DNA of 64,000 nt from Bettongia penicillata ogilbyi (Eukaryota > Chordata > Mammalia > Diprotodontia > Potoroidae), in assembly GCA_023548195.1 (NCBI GenBank), contig JAJHZJ010000751.1, forward strand, positions 803,501 through 867,500, in the 5' to 3' direction. Both the position numbers and the translations under genes were made by a program. This document shows positions 1 through 11,479 of the stretch, piece after piece (position 1 is the first letter of the stretch; each line of letters opens with the position of its first letter). Under the pieces are notes generated by a model. That model searched no databases, was not told the DNA's origin, and worked only from the letters and a program-made list of their open reading frames with translations.

Positions 1-811
1 AAGTGTGGATGATGGATTTCTGATAGGTGAGAGTGGGAAAATGGAAATTAATCAACAGATTATTGCAATAGTCTAGGAAGGAAAGGAAAAGGTTCTATAT
101 TTTCAAGATCTGGAGATGACCATCAAGTTATAAGTCAAGAAAGAAAATTTGGCCTTCAGTGTCACTCTTTCCATTGGCTCAGGAGATGAGCAAGTGGGTT
201 GGACAACATGAAAGACATAAGCACACATGTACAAATGGAATAAACAAAATATTTTTCCTATTAATTGAAGTTAATTTTGTCTTCAGTAGTTTTGATTATT
301 ATTTCTCTTCTAACGAATAATTTAGATTCTGATTTTGCCTTTTATTTCCTTTGTCATTAATAAAGACAAAGGTGCTTTTTAATGTTTAGAAAATGAAGTA
401 TGTATGTTGAAGCAAGCCTCACTTCTTAAAATCTTTTTAGGATCCTGCACCCACAGTTTCAACAGCCCTCACAGATATATTGGCATTCCAGGCCCATAAA
501 ACGAGCCAGAAGTGTGGGTTTCAGCAAAGCACAATCACTGATCAGTGGCTTCTCTAAATTGACTTGTCATCAGAAGAAACCTCATTTTCTTTCTTCCTTA
601 TCCTCCTTTCTTCAACGAGAAGGTCACCGACAGGAACAAGAATGAGACACAAAATGAAGTTAATTATTTTTCCTTGTTCTTTTCAGGAAGTTCTGTCCTG
701 AAGAAGTTTGGAAAATATTAGGATACATTCATTTATAATGAAGTCACAAAGTATTTTTTTATCTCTGATTTTATTTTTTTCAATAAACAATTATTATTCA
801 CCCACTTTGCA
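1..811. other. AT-rich stretch, no gene seen
   Basis: No open frame of note and no repeat that I can recognise. Composition is AT-rich with short homopolymer runs. Confidence 0.5.
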
Positions 812-814
812 TAA

Positions 815-975
815 TGAGTGACAGCACTGCATAGTGGATAGAGACCAAAACAGCCTGGATTCAAGATCTGCTACTGACATGTGCTGGTTGCATGACTCTA
901 GGGAAGTTAAATAATCTCTTGGTCATATAGTCATCTCTTCAAAACTAGAAGTTACAAGAATGGTGCCTACCACTA
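815..975 (+). repeat. MIR-like tRNA-derived SINE fragment
   Basis: The order matches a sense-strand MIR: a tRNA-like head (agtggatagagacc), a B-box-like ggattcaagat, then the core with tgactctagggaagtta and a degenerate tail. It is heavily diverged, so old. Family resemblance is by eye; no alignment was possible. Confidence 0.6.
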
Positions 976-1717
976 TTGTGGAATTTTGTTATCCAAGAGA
1001 TTCATGTACTACAGAAATCAGAGATCCAGACCTTATCTCACATTCATGGAACTCTATACTATGTGCTTGAGAAGACGCAAAAAGTAACAAGGTATAATCT
1101 TGGTCTTCAAAAAGCTCAAAATTGTGGGTTTCATAGCACATGTACAAGTAAACATAATACTGTGTGTGTGTGAGGAGGGAAATAGGATATACAAGAAAGG
1201 TTCAAAATAAGTGATATGATATATAGAATTGGAAGAATCATTGCTAACTTAGAGATAAGGAAAGTTTCAGATTTTTACAAAAGAATTGTGTAAAGTAAGA
1301 CAAAAATAAGCTAAAACTACATATTGGAGAGGCTACAAAGCCACACACATCTTTTATTTGATTTATTTTGAAAAGGGGATTCACAGAGGTTTTTGAAAAA
1401 ATGAATGATACTCTCTCATCTTGCAATAGAAAGATGATTTTGGCTGCTGTGTGAAGGATGGTTTAGAGAATGGAGACAATGGAGTCAAGGAGATGGTTTA
1501 GAGAAGTGCAAGGAAAAAGATAATGAAGATCTGGGAAGGTGGTAGTCATATGCATAAACAAGAGGGGACAAATGGAAGAGAAAATATGGACATGGAATAG
1601 CTAATCTTGATCATGAGAATAAAATGACTGAAGGCAATTATTACTTGAAAATTGAGATGTCTGATTATTCAGTGAGAATAAGTGAATGAGGCACCCACTG
1701 GGGGGAGAATATACACA

Positions 1718-1720
1718 CTA

Positions 1721-1767
<47 letters not shown>

Positions 1768-1805
1768 TATGTATGTTGAAACATATATGCATGTGTATAT
1801 ACACA
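1718..1805. repeat. (TA)n/(CA)n microsatellite
   Basis: An uninterrupted TA run of about 36 bases passes into CA and then into a degenerate TA/TG mix. Confidence 0.95.
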
Positions 1806-1901
1806 CATATTAAGTTGCATATAATATCATCTCTCAGAAGTTCATAAGAAATAATAGCCAGTAAATGAAATAATAGAAGATCCATGACTTCAAATGTCTA
1901 C

Positions 1902-2088
1902 CATGGGTGAGAAACCTATGACTTTGAGGCTACATGTGACCCTCTGGGTTTTAAAATGCAGCCTTTTGACTGAATCCAAACACAAACAGAACAAATTTGT
2001 TCTGTGAATTTTGGATTTAGTCAAAGAGCTACAACTGAGCACTTAGAGGGCCACATGTGACCTCAAGGCTTCAGGTTTCCCACCGTTA
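1902..2088. mobile_element. Palindromic foldback element, probably non-autonomous DNA transposon
   Basis: The two halves are imperfect inverted repeats. The outer left arm (ggtgagaaacctatgac, from 1906) pairs with the outer right arm ending ggtttcccacc at 2084. The inner left arm ttttgactgaatccaaa (1964-1980) pairs with ttggatttagtcaaa (2011-2025), and the centre is self-complementary (agaacaaatttgttct, 1988-2003). The size (about 185 bp) and lack of coding capacity fit a hAT-type MITE. I could not find a convincing 8-bp target-site duplication, so the family is an inference. Confidence 0.65.
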
Positions 2089-5000
2089 GCAATGCAAAAC
2101 TGTACCTGCCATAAAAATCTCATAGAGTGAGTTACAGATCCCAAGGGAAGGAGACAAATCTATATTCACATAGATACAACTGATACTTGGTGTGATAAGA
2201 CTCAAAATAGGTCTCTGACTTTGGATAAGTAAACTTTATTCAAAACAAAGAAGACAGCATTGGGTGGGGTAGTACTGTATATGAACAGGTTGAACTCATA
2301 TGAGCAGATATAGAAACTATAATAGAACATGATTGAGATCATTTAAGTGAGGATTAATGGATGAAAAAATAAAAACATTTCTTTCATGATATTTAACCTT
2401 GAATTAACTAAAGGATTCTAATCATATACAGTGGTATATGATTAAACAAAAATTCTCTCTGCTGGAAATAATCTCTCCTATATGGATACTGGGAACCAAC
2501 TATCACCTTTTTTGATTACCTACTGAGAAACCCACTGCGGAGACTCCCCATCCTCCAAACTTTGTACCCACAATAGGAAAATAGCCTTCCTTTCTTGAAT
2601 GCAAAGCCATTTCCCAATGTTTGACAATCATAGTATAATAAAATTCAAATGTAGTTTAATGCCTGTGTAAAGCTTTTACTATTTTTATAGTCTTCTCTAG
2701 GCTTCGCCCTTGTTGGACACATAAACAAGAGTATGGTGGTCTAGGACAATAAATTCAGCTTATGATTTAAAGCCAATTATCGATGGACGATGGCAAGATC
2801 ACTTAAAATTGTATTTTAATCTTGCTTCCTATTCTTTTGAGACTCATTAAAAACCTTGCCTTGAGGCATCTAAGGATGATATTACTGTGTCTCCTTTCAA
2901 CAATTTACTCAGCTATTCACTCATTTTAAATTCCTTCCACAAATATTAATTAAGCACCTACTGGGTGCAATGATTGCAATTTTATCTTAGGTTAAACATT
3001 GGCATCTTCAGGTTAGAAAATGAGATTTTGGTAATCTTGTAGCTAGAATTTAAAAAGTACAATTAAAGCACTAATTTCCTTAGAGAAACACATATTTGTT
3101 CAAGAGTGTAACCAACTCTTGGGAATTTATAGGATTGTTTGTTCCAAGGGAGAACAGTTCTTTACTTTTTTGGAACCATTCAGAAAAATTCATTATTCAT
3201 ATTATTAGAGACTGGCACACTTATCTATGCTTGGGTTTATGGAGTACCTCAAAAAAATTTTAAGATGTTTTAATTTCAATAAGATCTGTAAATCATGTGT
3301 GGTCAAGTCCTCTACTCAACCTTCCCTTCACTTAATTTTGTACTCTAAGGGAAATTCAATACACATGTCTCTAATTCACGTATAACTAAATTATTCAAGT
3401 GTTTCTTTTTTAACTATGTTATTTTGTCCTTAGGAGTTGTCTTCTCTTTAAGGAGCTCAAAGAACTCTATAAATGTTGATGTGATTTTTCACAATACCCT
3501 TATGAGATTCAGGGCAGCTAGCTTCGGGAAACACTGCTTATGTCATTTTTTAAGAGACTTAGAAAATATTTTAAACATAAAACTTTAAATATAAACAACA
3601 AAAGTTATCAAAGAACTGTGAAAAATAATATAAGCAAGTTGTACTTCATTGTTCTCTTTATTTGATAATTGGTATTATTTACCAACTAGATTTCTATAAC
3701 TGGCATAACTCGGTTGATGAATCTTTCATGAAGGTAAATAACTTCTCTCTTCTTCCTACTACATTTTGTTCTCCATTTTCTCTTTTAATTTCTCCTTAAA
3801 CCACAAATAATGGAAAACTTTCCTTCTCAGATGATACTCAAGGTTATGTTTTATTGCACCATGAAAACCTCAACAAAGGAAATTAATTATGATTTAATTA
3901 CAGAAATATTAAACTGAATTGCAAAGTTTAAGTGAAAAAAGCACATTGGAGACAAAAATATCACATACTCTAATACATGTTCACTGGGAAAAATTCAACA
4001 TAAAATATGCCATACTTCACATTTCTAACTGAAAACTTCAACTAAGGGAATGATTTTTATTAGATAAGGTGAAAGTCAATAGGGTCCAGTTTTGATTTCA
4101 AAAAAAGGAAAGATTATTCTTTAGTTGTAAGAGTATATATTGTATTGTCAAGGTGGAGGGGCATGGCTTTTTTGAAGGACTTTTAAGGAAGGAGTTCTCC
4201 TACAGTATAAATATGTCTGAGAAATAACATCTATGCTATTAAAATCCTAATCATCTAAGACTGAAAGGCTCTGAATCACACAAGTGACAGTTATGATTGG
4301 CAAGCAATCAAAAGGATGGGTAATCCCTGAACTAGTGCCCATAGTATATTTTGCACTTCAGGCAAAAGAACAGTGACTGAAACCTGCCAGTCATAACATA
4401 CAGAGACATTGCTAGGTAGTAATAAAACAATTATACTTATAAATGTAATGATAAAAGTCAAGCTAAAAAGAAAAAAAAATGATAATTTTAGAACCCACTG
4501 GGATAGCCTTCTAGATCATCATTGATGAGTAGATCAAGGCAATCTGTAAGATGATCTTGGCAGGATAATAAGAGAGATTTACAAATTTTTAAAGATATTC
4601 TAAATCCCAAATAATCTAGACTCCCTATTATTGACAAAGTAGTGGAATTGATTTTATGGAAATGAGAGCATGTGACCTAAGGTTTTTATGGGGCATTCTC
4701 TGATTTTTCTCAGTTCCACTTTTCCTCTTCCTCTTCTGCATTTAGAAAGTAATATCTTTTCTCTGTAATATACTAAAACTACATAAGTGAATTGAGCTTG
4801 TACCCAGATAATGACAATTTGGAACTGCATTATTATGCAAAATTGAATGTCAGTTTTATGATACCTACTTCAACATTGCTTTTTTCATGCACCAATTAAA
4901 AATGAGAGGATAAGGAGAACAACTGAAATTTGTAAAATTCTTAAGATTAATAAATTTAAAATGTTCACACTATTATTCTTAATATGCATTTTTAAAATTA

Positions 5001-5250
5001 GCATTTACACAAAATAATTGCTTTTTAAAAGCTAGTGGAGCTAGTATATCTGAACTAAATAAAAATCAATTTCCAAAATAAAAGAAATTGAAGTTTTGTA
5101 AAATTAATTTTTCAAGTTTGACAATATCATTAAAATTCAACCCTGGACCCCAAATCAAGGTTATTCAGGCTACTATGGTGATGAAATAAGATAAAAACTA
5201 ATTTTGCTAAATGGAATCAACAAGGTCTTTAAATACAATTATATTTAAGC
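2089..5250. other. Unique AT-rich sequence, no gene seen
   Basis: No coding frame, RNA gene or intact repeat was recognised. A short piece near 2935-2975 (aattaagcacctactgggtg) resembles the tail of an ancient mammalian interspersed repeat. Confidence 0.5.
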
Positions 5251-5400
5251 CATAATAGGAGCACCGAGCTGTTTTATGAGGCAATAATCTGGTTCCCGGG
5301 TGGATAAACTATAAGGCTGAAGGCTGGTTAGAGGATTGCAATAAGAGAACCGGGTTATTGCCTCGTAAAACAGCCCGGCGCTCTTCTCATTGCTATTATG
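5251..5400. mobile_element. Foldback element with 37-base arms, hairpin-forming
   Basis: The left arm 5259-5295 and right arm 5347-5383 are inverted repeats matching at 32 of 37 positions. They enclose a 51-base loop. Short outer arms cataatag (5251-5258) and ctattatg (5393-5400) extend the palindrome, offset by about nine extra bases on the right. All five mismatches are C/T or G/A, and the right arm keeps CpG dinucleotides that the left arm has mostly lost. It is most simply a MITE-like element; its transcript would form a hairpin of pri-miRNA size. Confidence 0.7.
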
Positions 5401-7030
5401 CTACAAGTCTTTGGGAATTTGTTTTTAAATAAATGTCAAAAACACAAGTAAGTACTTCCATGGTGTGGGGACAAATGGCAAAGCTGGAAGACAGGTGATA
5501 GAAGTGGACAGAGTAGTTGCCCAGAAATCATTGTTGAGTGGCTGAAAGTAATGATATATCAAAAATAGGACTCAAGAAAGAAAGGATGAATTTTTTTTTA
5601 CTTTGTTAGATGTTGGACATTTCTTGACAAAGATTGCCCCCAAGTTTCCGGGCCTTTCCTCATGCTGATTGCTTTATTGTCTGCCAGCTGCTGACATTCC
5701 CATGTAAATAAAGAAAACTTTTGTCCTTAGAATTTAATCTTTGGAGATATTTTCCTTACCAGAAAAACTATTTTCTGATACTCTTCAATTCAACTCAACT
5801 CAGTAAACATTTATTGAACTCCTTTATGAGGAAAGCAAGAAAACTATGAGAAGCAATATGGAAGAAAGATTAAGAGTGGATCTAAGGACCAGCAAGACTT
5901 CAGGTCAAATCTAGTTTCTGATTTAGACTGGCTAGCTTGCTCTCATGATGCCCTAGACAACTCCTTAAGACTCTTTGTGAAGGCACTAAGCTACATATAT
6001 GAAAATAATTTCTTCATCTAGGAAATGCCTATACTCATCAAATCACAGAACTGGTTACTTTTTCCATTCTATACATAAAGCTCCATGCTTACACTGGATA
6101 CAATAGAATCTCCATGCTGAAGAGATTTTAGAAGCAATCACAAAAAAAAAAAAATCCTCTCAAAAATATGCCAATGTCATTCACCCTTTATTTGGAGATT
6201 TTTGTTGCTAGAATAGGAAAGAGGAAGGGGAAGCATGATCTCCTGAAGAAAGCTACTCCATTTTTTGGATATTTGGTATCATTAGTAAGTATCATACTGG
6301 GTAATAAGACCAACCTCCATTGGTATTAATTATTTCAAAATTATTGCTCTTCATGGAAGCATATTCCTCAATCCCCTCCAGTTCAATCATAACAAGAGTA
6401 CTGTTGATCATTTAATTATTATCTTCAGCTAGGAGTTATATTATTGTGCCTTGCACAAAGGAGATGCCTTAAATAGAGCTTTCCCAGGGCACAGTTGTTT
6501 ATTCTTAAACATCATCCTCTCTGAACCAGAATCTGTTCTGCCTATAGACAGGGAAGGACTGATGAAACCTTTGTATCTATATTCTGTGAAATACATTTTT
6601 TCATGTAGTAGAAAAGTTGAGGATGTGTTTGAAATTATAGGTATAGATATTTACATGCATACTATATATACACATACATATATACACACATGTATACATA
6701 TTTATGTAAGTGTGCATTTTAATACATTGGCTAGTTAAATTTATATTTATCCTTTTTTATGTCTTACTAACATAGAATAAATATGAGAAAAGAAAAGACA
6801 AAATTAAAAGGGAGTTAGGAAAGTGGGAAACTAGAATCGAAGAAATCCAAGCTAGGAATGAAAAAGGACAAAGGGCAAAATTTAATTCAGTTTCATAAGC
6901 AATATAATGCACCTATCAAGTCTTACTCTTCTGAGACACTTTTTCCAATATCCCCAATTGGCATTGCCCTCTTTTTCTAAATATAGTTTATATTTACTTT
7001 GAATATAGTTTGCATTTTTTCTTTACCTTT
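5401..7030. other. Unique sequence with a short TA/CA tract, no gene seen
   Basis: There is a degenerate TA/CA microsatellite at about 6645-6705. Near 5795-5830 is a short match to an ancient repeat tail (aaacatttattgaactcc). Nothing else was identified. Confidence 0.5.
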
Positions 7031-7130
7031 CTTCTTGAGAGAAGGGTCTTTTCCATTTTTTATTTTTGCATCCTCACTGCCTAGTACCTCTCTGGCATAT
7101 AGTAAGCACTTATTATTTTGAAAGAAGCAA
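7031..7130 (+). repeat. Ancient interspersed repeat tail
   Basis: The phrase order gagagaagggtcttttcc, tttgcatcctcactgcctag, tctggcatatagtaagcact follows the 3' tail seen in many mammalian MIR/L2-class copies. The same tail recurs at 23195-23370 and 24230-24295. Confidence 0.5.
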
Positions 7131-7165
7131 AGTCCTTCTGGTAAATGTTAGAGACACAAATACCA

Positions 7166-7191
7166 AAATAATAATAATTATTATTATTATC
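7166..7191. repeat. (TAA)n/(TTA)n short microsatellite
   Basis: AAT triplets run directly into TTA triplets, which makes a small self-complementary tract. Confidence 0.9.
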
Positions 7192-7384
7192 CCTGACCTT
7201 AAGGAATCTGTTTTCCACCGTGGGGTTCATCATGTCAACATAGTTACTAATATAAGAAAAATTAGGAGATATATGACTAAGATGATGCTATATATATGTA
7301 TATATTATATATACTAATATAGTATAATATATAAATTTTCCTTAGTCCTTACTAACTCTTAAAATATTATGCATCTACTATGAA

Positions 7385-7500
7385 TGAAAGAACAAATTAT
7401 AAGGCTTTTATTAAATGCTCACTATATATCAGGCAGTGTCCTAAGTAATGGCACTACAAAGATTAGCGAGAAAGAAAATCTTTGACCTTAAGCAGGTCAA
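7385..7500 (+). repeat. Ancient interspersed repeat fragment
   Basis: It reads as the motif 'tttattaaatgctcactatatatcaggcagtg, cactacaaag, ccttaagcaggtc' in broken form. It is the same family as the pieces at 39555-39660, 58915-59050 and 60090-60225. The class is not resolved. Confidence 0.5.
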
Positions 7501-9384
7501 TAAGGGAAACTGCTTCACAAAGAGGAGTAAAGATGCAAACATGTAGCGACATAATTTGAAAATGTCCTAGAATGATCAAAATGGACAGATTTGAGGCAAG
7601 CAAAGGCTGACCTATCAGAGCCCAGGGGCAGAGTTCAGTTTTGGATGGGGAAGAGACAAAGGGATGAGGAGGTGGTGGAGAATCTTTACCCAAACCACTA
7701 ACAAGTGGTAACCCAACCAAGTTCTGAGGATGGTTGGAGTAGGAAAGATGAGGAAGAGGAAACCAAGCTACCTTGTGCCTAGGTAGTCTCTAGATTATGG
7801 ATTCTTAAACCTATAGAAATACTTATTGGATCACCTTCCATGCCCTCTCATAATCCTGAAAAGGGGAAGATTTTTAATTTAGCACAGTCAATAAAGTCAA
7901 GGAAGGGCCTAGGCCAGGAGGGTAACATAAATAACTGTACTGGGTCACAATGAAAGCAACCAGATGGCTGACTAGATCATGTTCCAAGTGCTATCTTCCC
8001 CGACTTTCTGTCCTCCCTCTCCCCCAATGCTGCTAAGTGTACAGACCATGTTTCTTTACAGGAAACATGTTTCATAAAATTTGAATTCCCAACAAGAGAG
8101 GAACCTGAGGGAGCTTTGCATTCTAGCCCTAAGAGTATATTCACCAGCAAAAAGGCAGGAGAAAAAATAAACAAGGAAAAGAGGAATAAAAGGATAAAAT
8201 GACATCAAAAATTTAAAGAGGAAGAAAACAAAAGATCTGTAGTATAAACAGATAATTCATCAGAAAGCAGGCAAAACTTAGAAGGAAGGTAAGCATGAAA
8301 TACATAAAGGAATCATAAAGCTACCTTAACAAATATTAGAAGAAAAGGAAAGTGAACCAATGTGTGAAGAAATGAAATAATGTAGAATGTCTGAAGAGCG
8401 TTGACCAACAATAAGAAAGTCCAGAAGGTTTCGAAAGTGAAATTAAATACATAAGAGTAGTAATTGGAAATGATTAATATCAGAAGTTATATATCTCAGC
8501 ATAGTAATAAAATGTTCAAGTTACATGTTAGAAAAAAATTGCACAGTGATGAGTTTCTCCAAAGAAGTGAAAAACTCACATATTTGGAATTTCATAAACA
8601 AACAAACGAATGAATGAATGAATAGATAAATAAATAAATGGATTAGCAAATAAATAGATGAATAGATAGGTAGATAGGCAGAAAGATAAATGGATGGATA
8701 GAAGGATGTGTGGATAGAGTGGAGAAAAAACTGAATGCTTTCTATACAAGGGAAGTCATATGAAAATAATGAATGCTTTCTATAAACACAACTGATCTAA
8801 AAGTCAGAAAATGAAAAAAAATTCAGGAGTCATATGTGTAACAGATGAACATGACAATTATTTTTCAAAGTGAATGCAAAAGTATGGCAAATGACACAAG
8901 AAGATTTTATTGAAATTATGAATATAGGACTTTAAAAGTCTGATTAAAGAAATTCACAGATTGTCTCCTACTTTCTCCCAAAATATATTAAAAACCTCTG
9001 CTTTAACTCCAAGGCACAATTTTATTTCTCCATCCAAAAGAGAAAAACCACAGCAAAATTAAAAACTAATTCCACAAGTGATTATGTTTTTCTATCAATA
9101 TGAATGCATGTATGTGCAAGTATATGTGTATAGACATATATACATATATGTAGGTGTGTATGTATATGCATATGAAAATTCAAAAAGTCAAATATTGTTC
9201 TGCATCAAAGTGACTACAGAAGGAAAAAATAAAAAATTCCAAAAAATAATGTGTCCCAAATTGTACTATACAATAATATAACATGCAAAAATGAAATTAA
9301 CCTTTCAGAAAAAAGGATTTCCCAAAAAAGAAGAGCATTTCAATGATTTCCTGCAAAAACAAACAGATTGAATGCAATATCAAT
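7501..9384. other. A-rich diverged sequence, possible old L1 5' debris
   Basis: No host gene was seen. Near 7960 the text agatggctgactaga resembles the start of marsupial L1 5' UTRs, and 8160-8580 is purine-rich like L1 ORF1, but no frame survives and I could not align it. About 8737-8795 holds a roughly 41-base direct duplication around gaatgctttctata. A degenerate TA/TG tract lies at about 9100-9165. Confidence 0.3.
8590..8706. repeat. Mixed tetranucleotide repeat
   Basis: Tandem AACA, TGAA, TAAA and TAGA units grade into one another. Confidence 0.85.
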
Positions 9385-9600
9385 AGTAATAATAGTCACT
9401 AGCATTTTGAGGTTTGCAAATAACTTTACAAACACTACTTGTGAGGTAAGAGATATGAAGATCCCCATTTAATACATGAATAGACAGTAGTTAAGTGACC
9501 TTGCCAAGCATCTCAGGGTTAGTAAGTGTCTGAAGCATGAGTGGAATTTAGATCTTTAATACTCCAGGTTCACTTTTCTATCTATTGTACTGTACAATTA
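9385..9600 (-). repeat. MIR-type SINE, reverse orientation
   Basis: On the plus strand it reads ttttgaggtttgcaaataac, then gatccccatttaatacatga, then gttaagtgaccttgcc, then gtggaatttagatcttta. This is the reverse complement order of a MIR core and head. It is substantially diverged. Confidence 0.7.
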
Positions 9601-10019
9601 AAAAAGAGGGAAGAAGGAAAAAACAAAATTAACCCATTGCTATGTTTTTGTTGTTTTGTTTTGTTTTTTTTTTGAAGGAGAAAGCTGACCTGTGAATTTA
9701 AAGTTGAATAATTAAACTAAAAAAAAAAAACACAAGAAAATGCAACTGTAAATCAAATTTAGATTAGTAGAAAGAGTATGTAAAGTTTTAATAGAATTTA
9801 AATAAATATTAAGAGTATATAAATTGGGAAAGAGTGGATGATGGAAACAGGGACGTGGGTAGAGAATCAAGTCAATGAGTGAACAAAGAAGGGATGATGG
9901 TCCCTATATGTTCACCATATCTTAACTTGTACATGAATTGGATTTAAGAAAGGTAGAATTGCACCAAGTCTTCATTTCACTCTTTTCACACACTCTTCCA
10001 TCGAAGTCCATTAGCCAGA

Positions 10020-10265
10020 TAAAAGTCAGAATGAGTGGCAATGGCCCAGGATGCAGTAGATGACCTTGATTTCTTCCATGTCTGACCAAGCATTAAGCAC
10101 TCCACAGTTCTTGATTTAGTCTCCTTTGTGACCACTGGAGCACATTGTTCTCAAGTACCCATTCGCCAGGGAAGTCTTCATATTCTTGGGGTAATTGTCT
10201 CCCTACCTGAATCAGGGGTTTTAAGCTTTTCAGTTACCCTCAACCTAGTTTAACCCATCTGATGA
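10020..10265. repeat. Marsupial dispersed repeat, unassigned
   Basis: The segment ggcccaggatgcagtagatg followed by accttgatttcttcc resembles the segment ccaggatgcagtgggagacc of the repeats at 47957-48265 and 48790-49123, so it is a related or chimeric family. The rest (caagtacccattcgccaggg and onward) has no match elsewhere in the window. Confidence 0.5.
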
Positions 10266-10470
10266 GATTATTTTACTGGGATGTAGGTGCCCAACATGTT
10301 AACTTTTTAGAGTCACAGGTAAAAGTTGGGTAAAGGTGGACACCAGAGGTGGATGAATGGCCCTGGAAAGGGCTCAGCAAGCCCTTGCCTGGTTCAGGCT
10401 GCTCATCCGTATCTGGTGTCCACCCTCTCCCAACTCTCACAATGACTCCTATAGTCTCAGTAAAATAGGG
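10266..10470. mobile_element. Long imperfect palindrome (foldback element)
   Basis: The core arms are 10325-10355 and 10404-10434, a 31-base inverted repeat with few mismatches around ggtggacacc / ggtgtccacc. The intervening bases continue the palindrome (ggccctgg...agggct against agcccttgcctgg). Further outward, ttattttactggga near 10270 matches the complement of tcagtaaaatagg near 10457, with an extra stretch in the left half. The open frames that cover it are by-products of the palindrome. The right edge abuts an L1 3' fragment. Confidence 0.6.
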
Positions 10471-11300
10471 TCTACCAGATTGGCTAATATGACAATAAAG
10501 GAAAATGATAAATGTTGGAGGAGACGTGGGGAAATTGGAACTAATGCATTGTTGGTGGAGTAGCAAGCTCACCAAACAATTCTGGAAAGTATTTTGAAAC
10601 TATATTGAAAAAGTTCTAAAATTATGCTTGCCCTGTAATCCAGCAATTCCACTACTAAATCTGTATCCCAAAGAAATCATAAAAAAAGGGGAAAGGATCC
10701 ACATTTACAAAAATATTTATAGCAGCTATTTTTGTGGTGGCAAAAAAATGGACATTGAGGGGATGCCCATCAATTGGGGAATGACTGAACAAGTAGTATA
10801 TGAATGTAACAGAATACTATTGTGCTTTAAGAGATGATGAGTAAGCAGATTTCAGAAAAAACCTGAAAAGATGCTGAGTGAAGTAAGCAGAGCCAGGAAA
10901 ACATTGTACACAGTAACAGTCACATTGTGTGATGATCAACTTTGATAGACTTAGCTCTTCTGAGCAATGCAGTGATCTGACACAATTCTAAGACTCACGA
11001 TGAAAAACAATATTCACATCCAGAGAATGAACTATGGAATCTGAATGCAGATAAAAGCAGACTATTTTCTCTTTTTTAGTGTTGCATTTTTTTCTTGTGC
11101 TTTTTTCCTTGTGTTCTGATAATTCTTTCACAACGTGACTAATGTGGAAATATATTTAATATGATTATACATGTGTAGCCTGTATTAGATTGCTTACCAT
11201 TCTGGGGAAGGTAAATGACAGGGAGGGAGGGAAAGAGAAAAAAAATAGCACTCAAAATCTTATAAAAGTAAACGTTTAAAACTTTAAAAAATTAATAATA
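10471..11300 (+). mobile_element. L1 3' end (ORF2 C-terminal part and 3' UTR), truncated
   Basis: It starts in the region agattggctaatatgac and runs through gttggtggag, aattctggaaagtatttt, ccaattgggg-type ORF2 C-terminal sequence, then the 3' UTR (gtgaagtaagcagagccagg, catccagagaatgaactatg, gacagggagggagggaaaga) to an A-rich end near 11300. The same segments recur at 41040-41580, 47640-47950 with 49129-49635, and 62268-63035. ORF2 frames are broken. Confidence 0.8.
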
Positions 11301-11479
11301 GCAAAAACCCCTAAAAAAGGGGCCACTAAAGAAAAGTGAAATTTGGATGAATAAAAGATATCTCAATACAATTTTAGGGAACAGGCTGCTACTAAAGAGC
11401 ACTATCATGCTGGAAGAGATATGTGATGAAAGATAAGGCATTCTTTTTATTAAATTTCATGTACCTATGTTCTTTTTGG

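Noticed and set aside
10273..10575. 100-codon minus-strand frame and 68-codon plus-strand frame over the same DNA
   Set aside because: They cross a palindrome and run into L1 3' sequence; no domain or plausible start.
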